NCBI GenBank assembly: GCA_964020155.1
Contig: OZ026569.1
Coordinates: forward strand, 135,001 to 199,000
Direction of reading: 5' to 3'
Length of the DNA: 64,000 bases
Origin: Chondrilla cf. caribensis
Taxonomy: Eukaryota > Porifera > Demospongiae > Chondrillida > Chondrillidae
Part shown: one piece after another, positions 50,215 to 64,000 of the stretch
Numbering within the stretch: the first letter of the stretch is position 1
Layout of the letters: every line of letters begins with the position of its first letter
Position numbers and translations under genes: made by a program
Notes under the pieces: model-generated
The model's database searches: none
The model's input: the letters and a program-made list of their open reading frames with translations, nothing else
Told to the model about the DNA's origin: nothing

Positions 50215-53200
50215 TTACAATTCCCTTTTCAGCTTTTCGCTGTTGAGATGGAATACATCATCACTAAATGGACGCACTACACACTGCACTGTATGTGAAT
50301 CAACCTTAGCTTGTAGTTCTGCCATCAATGCATCCCTCTCTTGTGTGGTGTTGTTTGGATACTTGTTCATTGTTTGGATGTCATGTTGTGTGGGTCTCAC
50401 CTGATATGGTACTTATCTTACAACTGAATACATACAAACATCATGCACACATTCATAACACTGTACTCACCCTATCACTGTCCTTGCTACCACTGTCTAC
50501 ACAGGAGACAGAGCTGTTATGGTTGAGTATAGGAGAGGGGTCCTTTGAGTGGACCACATCAACAGCGGACTGACTGATATCGTAAGGAGCAACTGATTGG
50601 CTGTGTTTACTGGTCAGGAGATGAGCTAGCTTCTCAGGGGTCTTGAAACCTAGCACCTTTTTACAACCCTAATCAACGTACAACACAATAACAATTAAAC
50701 AAGTAAAATAACAAGAAAACTTAAAATACTGAACATCACCTCATCATGTGGTTCTTGTTGGGCTTGTACAGCTAGTGGAGGGGAGGAGTCCTCCACATCA
50801 CAGCTATAGGGAGGGGACTGAGGGGGTGGGGTGCTATCACACACACATCCTGGTGGGCGGAGTGAGAAGAATAAATGTTGCAACAGCTCAGCAACTGTAG
50901 GAATGTCCTTCCAACTTATCTGTGAACAAACCAAAGATGATTTCAACTCACCAATCAACCACTGTTGTGTGCTGTACTCACCTCATGACAAGCTGACACT
51001 ACATCATAAAGTCCTTCCAGTCCGACACACTCCCTCTCCACAGCAGTACACTGTGAGGACAAGAGGACAAGTGAGATGTACATACGTATGTACCACCACA
51101 ACTACAAGTAATAGAGTGGGCTGTAGAAGCTGGTCCCATTGGTATGGCTATGGCAAGACCATCTTTTTCCCTAAGTTCAAATATTCTCATATACTGACCT
51201 GTTCACCAATCAGGTAACCGTGGATGTTACAGATATACAGTACGTAATACTTGAGAAGGCCAATTACACTACAAATTTCACTAAATTTGTAATTGATCCA
51301 AATAATCATATATGGTCTAATCTTTATTACATCCAAATTCCAAGCATAGGTAATAACACATTTATTGACTTTGACACAATAATTATGGTGACGCCATGAC
51401 CTTTGTCATGTGCATAACCACTAGTCACATAGTTTTACTAATATTACAGCTGGTTCAATTTTATAATGCTTCATACAGGCCTGCAAGTACACACACCTCA
51501 TCCACTTTGGTGATCCCAAATATTTCCATCAGCAATAGCCCAAAAGAGAACATGTCATCCCATTCTGTAGCTCCTCCTTCACCGATGTGTACAGCTTGAT
51601 CAAAATCAGATATGTAGACTCTGTACCCACTGTCCCCTTCATGAGAACATTGGAAAATATCTTCACAGTTACAACGAACATCAACCAGGATATTTTGTAC
51701 TGGAGGGGGAGGGGACAGGAAGTAGATGTTGTTATGGGAACAGGGGACAAAATGGACAGCATCCATATAATGAAGATGTACAAATTGTTGATACCACCTA
51801 GCTGAACAGTGAGAACAAATTGGTCGCCACACGGATACACTCACACTTCAGATTTCCATGTACGATCCTTTCACTGTGTAAATACTCGAGTCCTTCCAGA
51901 ATCTCTCTCAGAATGTACTTCACATTCCACAAGATGAGATCAACTCGATCACTGAACAGTGATGACAGACATTCTCTCAGTGATAGATGACATTTTCCCA
52001 TCAAACACTTCAAGTCACCTGATGAGGAATATGGGGGGGTGCCATTGTGGGAGGGGTAAGTTACCATGACAACATACTCACCAGTAAACACAGGTGTCAG
52101 CTGATAACTGGTCTCTGGATGACCATCACAATCTCCGAGTACAGCACTCAACTCCAGTACATTACGATGATGTAGACCAGACCACACCTTCAGCTGGTCC
52201 AGGGGAGTGGCAGTCTGTTATAAAGGATGAATACGTATATGATGTTATCACATGCACAGCTCACAGAATAACATATCCTTTCACCAACACAGAGTAATAT
52301 TGAAAGTCTTATTAGAACTACTGGTCCAGGAATGAAGATGAAGATTGGACCACATCTTCATGTCCAGTGAGGTCTGGCGTGAAAGAGGTATGTATGGTCA
52401 TATAGTCTATTGCTGATAAAGAATTATCGGAAATATATGTAAGCGCCAGTGATGTAGGAACACTTTCAAAATTAGGGGGGTGAACATACTCTCCCGAAAT
52501 TTCAATCAGACCATGTGTCATTTGCACAATCAATAAAAAGGCTTCCACGTGCAAGACTCTGAACCAGAAACTTGAACAGCAGTTTTTGTTGACTATAGAT
52601 CTGAACGAAAATGCTATGAACTCATTCCATATACTTTAATGAGATGGGCTGTATACTTACTAGCAGAGTCAAAGATTACAGAGGTAAGACAGGGCTAAAA
52701 ATCTATGGGGACAAATTCCTCATCTTGGGGTTGCATTCCCCCCCACCCTATTCCTACACCTATGAGTGCCACAAGACACTAGATTGTACAAGACTAACAG
52801 ACTAACCAACCACATCACATGTTAATAGACAACAAATCAACTACAAACACAGTCAAATGACTAGGTGTGTTGAAAGCAATTCATTAGCCAAAATTTGTTG
52901 TATGGTTGTGGTTAACATCAAAGGAAAAAGTGTGCATTGTTTATTGTAATTGCACACTTTTTGACCTTTCCAACCACAAGTGTGCTGAATTAGTAATTGT
53001 CAGCTTTATGCGCCCATGTTATCATAACAATCCGAATCAGATCGGCGAAAAAATTAACAGGCTTGCTTGATTTCATGGTTCTGATGCGCCATTGAATTGC
53101 TATTAAAAGATCATGAACGGTTTTCGGAGGACAAGTCTTACTGTCTTATCTCCTTGCCTCCGTCACAAATGAACCAAGCCAGCAGCAAGAGTGGCTTCAT

Positions 53201-54674
53201 TTTCAGTCATTAACATGTTTCTAGGGCACTTCGCTCGAGGCTTGTGTTCATTCCGTCCTTCAACCCATGCAGCAAAGGTTTTGAGACCACACGATGTAGA
53301 TAGATGTGTGTTCTTGGGTTTAAAAGGTTTGGACATAATCTCGAAGTTGTCGTCGTCGATATCGAAGTTGAAACGCCTAGATGGCAGCACATTTTGAAGT
53401 CATTTCAGCCATAGCAGCTACTGAAAAACAGGTGCTGACTAGCTATACACCAACCTCCCGCCAGAAAACTAAGTGCAAGAGGGCACATACAACAATTAAG
53501 TTATTGTATGGCCAATTGTACATTGGTGCCTTATTGCACTCGCCCTCGGGCAATAAATACATTACCCCGTCTGGTGGGAGCAAGCTGAGAACCTACAGGC
53601 TGATTAAACCCAATACACTTGAACCTGAACCATATTTATCAGTGATTTCCAATCCCATGGCAAGACAGACCATCACAAAATTTCGTATCTCAGACCACAA
53701 GCTTGCCATAGAAATTGGCCGACTTTGTAGACCACCTAAACCAGTAGAAAATCGCACATGCTCCCTATGCAACTTATAATCTGTGGAAGATGAAAAACAG
53801 TTGCTTGCATGCTGTAGGTACTCCCTAGTTCTGTTGAGGATGGTAGGCTGCTTCTGGATCATCCAGATTATCCAGAAAACAGACTATAGTTTTGACAATG
53901 GTATTTGCATAACAAATGAACAAATTTTGAGTTCATTTGAGAAGTCATGTGTGCATGTAGTATAGCAGCTTATAATGATGAATCTAATAAAATCCTGCGA
54001 AAAATTAGTACACATACATCATAGCACGTTCGTGCCTCCTTCCAGCCGGGTGGACATATCAAGATTGGACTGTTTGATAGGCAGCAATTTGGGCACAACC
54101 AAGGCATATGTTGACCAAATGGCCTAATTTGTAAGCAATTAAGCAAAACAATTAAGTGTGTGGGCTAATTTCAATCAGACTCTCCCAACAACAGGAAACA
54201 ATTAACCTTGTTAAACTGCTCAGTAATTATATACATATTGCTAGGACAGTGAAAGCTAGTATTGTTCAATAAACCATACCAACAAACAAGGACTTGGAGA
54301 ATGGTCTTGGTATATTACAAAATCTGATAAAAAGTTGACCAGTGACAAATTGCCCATAATATCAGTGGTCCTTTGACACTGCATGAATCATGTACACACA
54401 CCTCTTCTGCAATAAAAGCGTTATTTCTGTGGTAAAGGGGAAATCCCCTCCCATGTCTCACTCTCTGCATACTTTGGACCACTCCTGAAGGACATGGTAC
54501 ACGTTCCCCTTCTGAGAATACTCCAGGTACATTCTGTGGAGAGGGTGTGACTGACAATAGACAACAGTACAGTTGACACCAGAGAGTGTGCAATGAACTC
54601 ACTGACAACAACACTCTACATCCTTCCTCCCTTGGGGCAGGGGGTGGGGGGATGTATTCACCATCTCTTGTTCC
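50215..54674 (-). CDS. Pseudokinase module P1
   Basis: Exons: 54,674-54,603 (GEYIPPPPAPREEGCRVLLS), 54,533-54,402 (132 nt; RHGRGFPLYHRNNAFIAEE), ~52,216-52,083 (helix C), ~52,022-51,846 (HSERIVHGNLK, with two one-codon deletions relative to P3), 51,705-~51,497 (LQNILVD, SDFDQ, DMFSFGLLLMEIFG), ~51,059-50,988, ~50,921-50,741, ~50,668-50,470 and 50,400-50,215 (VRPTQHDIQTMNKYPNNTTQ...). The last exon stops at LKREL, 12 codons earlier than P3 and P4. The intron 54,401-52,217 is enlarged by a LINE-like insertion. Pseudokinase features as elsewhere. Confidence 0.7.
53180..54235 (+). mobile_element. LINE-like retrotransposon 3' fragment in a P1 intron
   Basis: Plus-strand open frame 53,381-53,779 continues after one stop to 53,965. 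It contains ITKFRISDHKLAIEIGRLCR, then CSLCN, VEDEKQLLACC: the 'FR.SNH.L.IE.GR ... C..C ...VEDE.HFLL.C' signature found at the C-terminus of animal non-LTR reverse transcriptases (recognised from memory). The tail GGAAACAATTAACCTTGTTA...CTCAGTAATTAT matches the ends of the 16.5 and 22.8 kb repeats. 5'-truncated and degenerate. Confidence 0.7.
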
Positions 54675-54839
54675 CTGTACAATCAAAATATAGTTTGAAA
54701 GAGGTTAGCATGCCATACCATACAATGACAGTTCTACAGTAGTTCAAATTGTTACACACTTTGTAGAGCTCCTTAGCACTAACAACTGCGTGCATAAATT
54801 ATAAAACAATATAAGAACACTCAGTGACTGATACTATGG

Positions 54840-56730
54840 AGCAGATAAAAGAGAACCACATGTCTTGAACTCACTGAACACAGGACATGGCCACACTGTA
54901 ATGGAACTGCTTGTACGTCCTGTGTTCGGCTCAGAGGTGCATGATTAGCACCCTCTTCCTCATCATACACAGTGAGTTCTTCCATTTTCTTAGATAAAGT
55001 ACTCAACTGAGTCTCTTTACACTGTAGACTTCCAGCACAGGTCAGTGAGGGACCAGGGTCACTGGAATTCCCTCCAGAGACCACTGAATGACTAAATAAA
55101 TAAAATAGACATCACGCATGTACACCTACGTATCTGAGAATGAACAATATACAGAAATACAGTCAGACGTGGACTAACTGGGCACTTGCTTTCGCTTGGA
55201 TATGTCCTGCATCACCAGACACAGTGCTAGCAAAAAAGAATTGTATTTATCAGTAACAGGCTTGTTTTCATCAACTGCTGATGAGGTGGTCATTGCAAAC
55301 CTTAAGACACTTTTCCGATCACCATACACCTCATCACCACTGGCTGTGTGGGTCTGACGTTTTTTTGTTGTGGAAGTGGCCATTTGTCTCCGACTCTGAT
55401 AATGAACTCTGTCATATGCCATATGTGATGTTGAATATACGGAGTCACCACATTCATTGAGCTGGGTATAATTAGGTGATTGCGGTGGGGTGAAAGTGTT
55501 TACATTTGTAAGATAGACACCATCTACTTGTGGCAATGCAGGCTTCTTGGAAATTTTATGGTATGCTATAAAACTATACAAATCAGGAATGTGATGTTCA
55601 TCAACACTATGGTCTTTAATTCCTTCTTGGGATATTTTACTGAGAAATTTGATAAATTTTACTGGACCGTTTAGTGACTGGCGTGAATGATGACGGTTTA
55701 TCAGATAGTAAACTGTTTCGGTTGCTAGTTGACAGTAACTGTTGAGGTTAGAGGTTAGGTTTCTTTGTTTGTATATATTCCTGAAGTTAGCAATGGAAGC
55801 GTAGCATGTGGCCAATATTGTTACAACTCGCCGACAGACCAAATTCAATCTGTTCCTGTATTGATTTGATGAATGTTCACAGTAACTGTAAAAGTCGATA
55901 TCACTCGGAGAGTCCAGTAATACTGCAAGAACTGTCCGTAATTCCTCCTCTGAACACAGGCCCTACATAAAGGCATAGTCTTGCAGTGTATATTACAGAA
56001 AAATGAAAAGTGATATCAACAAAGTAATCCTACTAGGAGAGAGACACACTTTTATCAAATCCAGATCCAGATCCGAATATAACTGTTCTTCCTTTAACTC
56101 CACTTCCTCAAGACAATCCAGACCTTCACATAGTTCATTTACTACATCTTGCACATCATGATGGCATACCCTGTAACAACATCACAACAAAAGTGTCACA
56201 ATAATCTATACAGACATGTATTATAGTATCATTATATTAAAATCGTGCAGTTAACACACCCAGATTCTGACCAGCATTCCTTCAGTAGGTAGATCAGCTT
56301 TGATGCCTGTTTATTTGAACACTGGTCCTACATAAAGGCGTAGTCTTGTAGTGTAGCATTACTGAAAACTGAAAAGTGAAACTGATGAGTAATCCAACTC
56401 ACAGATAGACACACTTTTTCCCAATCCAAGGAGGCTGAAGGTGCCCGTTCTTCCATTGACCTCTCTTCCCCAATACAACTCAGATCTTGCCCATTTTCCA
56501 TCACCGTCGTTTCACATTTTTCTATTGCCAACTCACCTTGCACATCACGATGACATACCCTGTAACAACATCACAACAAAAATGTCACAATAATCTATAC
56601 AGACATGTATCATGGTATTAGCTATATTAGAATCGTGAAGTCAACACAGCCAGATTCTGACCCGGAGTCCTTCAGTGGAGTTGAATCATTGTCTTTAATT
56701 AGTATAGAATTTGGCGGGAACATCGATAAC
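54840..56730 (-). CDS. N-terminal exons of the P1 gene, novel domain
   Basis: Exons with good borders: 56,559-56,403 (VCHRDVQGELAIEKCETT...WEKVCLS), 56,327-~56,261 (DQCSNKQASKLIYLLKECWS), 56,170-~56,034 (VCHHDVQDVVNELCEGL...IKVCLS), 55,962-~55,180 (about 260 aa: GLCSEEELRTVLAVLLDSPS, then NLVCRRVVTILATCYASIAN, YYLINRHHSRQSL and a hydrophilic tail) and ~55,089-54,872 (ending LQCGHVLCS|, phase 0, joining P1 at 54,674). The two VCH.DVQ...KVCLS exons are tandem duplicates. The 260-aa exon looks helical, perhaps an armadillo-like or death-fold scaffold, but I do not recognise it. By position it is the N-terminus of the P1-K1 protein. Confidence 0.55.
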
Positions 56731-56949
56731 AGCTAGGACAATGTCAAAGCTAGGACAATGTTAAAAGCCTTTGTCTAGATCGCCAGTTGTAATATAAACT
56801 ACGTACGTAACCGGGAATGGAATCGGACCTTTAGAGGCGCCGAGGGGCGAAAAACGGTACAATAGGCGTATAAAGTAAGAATAGATTCAATAGAAGAGAA
56901 TGCAAATCAAGTCTAATTGACTACTCCTGCAATCAGTTCAGGAGATTTT

Positions 56950-57180
56950 CGACTAATCTTGAAGGCTGGTCCCCTAAAAGATGATCTGACTCCTCTTATG
57001 CACACGATTGCAGAGACTAACAAGGAGAAGACTAAGCGACATCTGATCACTTGAAATCTTGGAGGTGTCATTCTTTTCCGCCAATAGGGCTGCTAGTTGT
57101 TTCATGGTCATGGTCATTGAAGGGCCCATTCCTCCACTGGTGGACATCACAAATGGTGTGAATGTGCCGTGCTCCACATC
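56950..57180 (-). mobile_element. LINE reverse-transcriptase C-terminal remnant
   Basis: GTFTPFVMSTSGGMGPSMTM then KQLAALLAEKN and LSLLLVSLCNRVHKRS: the same 'TPF.FSTSGGMG....YKRLA.LLAEK' signature as at 5.3-5.55 kb. Short, probably dead. From 57,250 to 57,820 there is nothing but AT-rich sequence, except a weak tRNA-like stretch near 57,305-57,395 (plus). Confidence 0.65.
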
Positions 57181-57822
57181 AATAATCCTTCTCTCATATA
57201 TATATACTTCCTCCTTTTCTCCAATTCATGCTTGCAATAGCATATAAGGCAGCAGAGAATGTACGCTTTATACTGCGCAATACATAATATCGAGTGATTT
57301 CAGTCCTGGTTACATAGTTCAGAGGTTAGGGTGTCCGCTTCGTATACATAACATGATGTCATCCCAGCGAGGCTTCGACCATAGATATTCCATACTACAC
57401 ACATGGAATATCCAATGGTTCAACATGCAGGGAGCTGGCCGAAAACACACTTGCTAATTATGTCCCATATTGATTTTTTCTGCTGGTAAAACCTACAAAT
57501 AGTGTACATGTGTGTGCATGTGTATTGGGGATATAGCTTTATGTCTATTGAGTTATTGAAAATGCAATATTGTGAAGTGTATGGCTATTCTGTACATGTT
57601 CCAAAATATACTGATTAATCTATGTAATGTTATAGATAAGGTATAGTGATGTTAGTCAATAAATTTGTGTATCTATGAATATTGAATAATATTATTTGCT
57701 TAATAAGGTATGTTGATACTATTTTTCTAACTAAAATTATAATCAGACATTAATGAAAATTGGAGTTTTCAAAATACAATAACTGCAGATTGTTATTTTT
57801 TCAGAATAGATAATAATAGTTT

Positions 57823-62250
<4,428 letters not shown>

Positions 62251-62259
62251 GTCAGCGTG

Positions 62260-64000
62260 TAAGTTCACGATCGCGTGCAATGCTATACGGGTATTCCCCA
62301 TGCATTTGACGTTGTTGCTCAGAAAACCAGTACTTATTGAAATGAATTAGCTTAGAGTAGTCTAGTAGCGAACCAACTGGTTCATTCGATAAACTAAGTA
62401 AGATATCTTGAACCATGCCTGACTCAGTAATGTTGTGTTCTTATGGAATGCCGTACTAAGGCTGTACAGAGACTGGCGGTAGGGCTACAGGCGGTCTCCT
62501 CCACTTTCGGCTGGTCGATTCTATCACTCAATCAGGGGTCCAAAATCGGTTTCTTCCTCATCGAATACGGCCGAGAACAAAAGAGATGAGATTTAGGAAA
62601 GGTTATGCCATGCTCGATACAGATATGCTGCATCATTATAGGCGCCGGTTCGCGTGTACGTAGTCTATGCAATTGTTATCCTCAATAATTATTATTCAGC
62701 GGGAATTATATCCCACATATTATTCAGTGTGGGAAAGACGATCGGTGTTGGTATGTACAACAACAAGCTTCAAATTCTTCAGAAAAGCTTTGCCTTTTGT
62801 TTTTGGTTCCAAATGCTTTAAAGAAGACAGATTGTTCAATGGTAAGCTTACTATTCTACACCATCGTCTCCAGTGCGGGGACTTCTTGTTGGTATGCCTA
62901 CCAGAACAGATCTCTACTTCATATGACTTTCGTTCTTGGAATATAGCCTTCAAGTACCTACAGACAGATCAGACAATCGTTAACTATACGATTTAGATAG
63001 TGAATACGTTGGTGGAGAGCACGTCAACGTTTGAAAAGGCTATGTAAACATTCCCTTCAAACAAATGGTTATTATGGTTTACGTCACGCATGTCTACTAC
63101 GTACGGCATACCTATTTTGGTTATACTGTATATATCCGCTCGGATGTGGTCTGACTTCACTCGATATCACACTATTTAATGAATCTTGGACTTTAAGACT
63201 GATGTTAGCGTACATATCAGTATCTACTACTAGTGGCCAGATATGTAGATGTATTTTCCAGTATGAAGAGAGTTATAGTAGTCGCCTATAGATCGTCCCA
63301 TACTACCAAGACAGCAAAGTATGTGTGTGAGTGATCTAGCCATTTAACCGTATGTGACTTGTACACCACAAGAGTCAGGTATGGTATTGTGTACATAGTG
63401 TGGAGTGTGTAATATTGAGTTGGTGTGGTAGGTATGGAAAAAACCAACCCAATTGATACCAGTGTACTCCATAGTAATAATTGGTATAAGGTTGTCAAAA
63501 CAAATTTGGCTACAGTACAAAGATCTTCATTACAACCTCTGTACTGTACTAAACCCCACCCCCTAAAGTCCCTGTTTGTAGTTGAATATACCACAAATCA
63601 ACATTTGGTGTCACCTCAGTTATTATAACTCTGTCCACCATTTCCTATGGCCTGTGTGCTGTGGTAGAATGTGTGGTAGATCATTAGCCATCAACAATTA
63701 TGCTGTTCACACTACTGTGGTCCCAAGAGAGTACCAAGCCATCCCCAGGACTACCCATGCCATTACTCTGTAGCATATGATATCGTGTGTGAGCGGTCTA
63801 CCAGGCAGTGTGGTTATCCAGTTCCGCTCTGTTCCCACTGTCACAGGTACTCGATGGCACCACAACTGGCATTTCAACGTGTGTGTCTGTGCCCAACAGA
63901 GCAATGCACGGTCATTTATACATTGATCGAATTTACCAGATGGATTCAGCACTTGCCTGAGACAAGACTCCAATTAACAGAAAGTATGGACCGCTTTTAC
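62260..64000. other. No supported gene at the right end
   Basis: Upstream of A-right. A minus-strand open stretch at 62,953-62,720 (basic, RKSYEVEICSGRHTNKKSPH) and plus-strand ORFs of ~100 aa have neither convincing splice borders nor recognised motifs. The A-right promoter should lie near 62.3-62.5 kb, but no core element is clear. Confidence 0.4.

Overview
This is eukaryotic nuclear DNA. Coding exons are short, mostly on the minus strand, and separated by many introns of roughly 70-150 bp with GT..AG ends and pyrimidine-rich acceptors; long (CA)n tracts, minisatellites, MITEs and LINE remnants fill the rest. Small introns, sterol-pathway gene pieces (lanosterol synthase, CYP51) and an expanded local kinase family suit a marine early-branching animal such as a sponge, but the organism is an inference.

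Layout. The minus strand carries a cluster of protein-kinase-like (PKL) genes of two types. Type A has catalytic loop HNDIKPSN and metal motif DFD: a complete gene at about 62.0-57.82 kb (A-right), a 5' part running off the left edge from 4,989 (A-left), a broken copy at 41.5-41.0 kb, and one orphan plus-strand exon at 37.3 kb. Between them lies a tandem array of two alternating modules: P, a pseudokinase (HGNLKLQN, no glycine loop, no VAIK lysine, SDFD), and K, a kinase with an intact glycine loop, AVK lysine and HRDVKLQN but DFD instead of DFG. Minus-strand order is P1 (54.67-50.2), K1 (50.08-47.87, stop), truncated P2 (46.95-44.2), K2 (43.85-41.90, stop), P3 (33.93-30.8), K3 (30.69-28.03, runs into a linker), P4 (27.87-25.55), K4 (25.45-23.18, stop), a new start at 20,302, P5 (20.07-14.6), K5 (13.50-11.17), P6 (11.14-8.29), and a small-exon tail ending at 5,991. 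The likely unit is a P-K two-domain protein, the order of JAK or GCN2, sometimes doubled to P-K-P-K or P-K-P. P and K share a nearly identical exon segment in all 11 copies.

Between P and the preceding region sits a linker made of a 16-residue repeat (SEQKSDHTPSVEDPPP) whose number varies from 1-2 to about 28. The 34-37.6 kb stretch is a patchwork of fragments: the 5' end of a lanosterol synthase gene, two CYP51 exons on the opposite strand, the N-terminus of a centlein-like coiled-coil protein, and an orphan type A kinase exon. Regions at 20.7-23.1, 46-47.6 and 52.5-54.3 kb hold mobile-element material. Several minisatellites lie exactly on splice junctions, an unusual recurring feature of this locus.

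Exon joins were deduced by eye from open frames, splice consensus and phase, and by comparing the copies. No transcript or database evidence was available.
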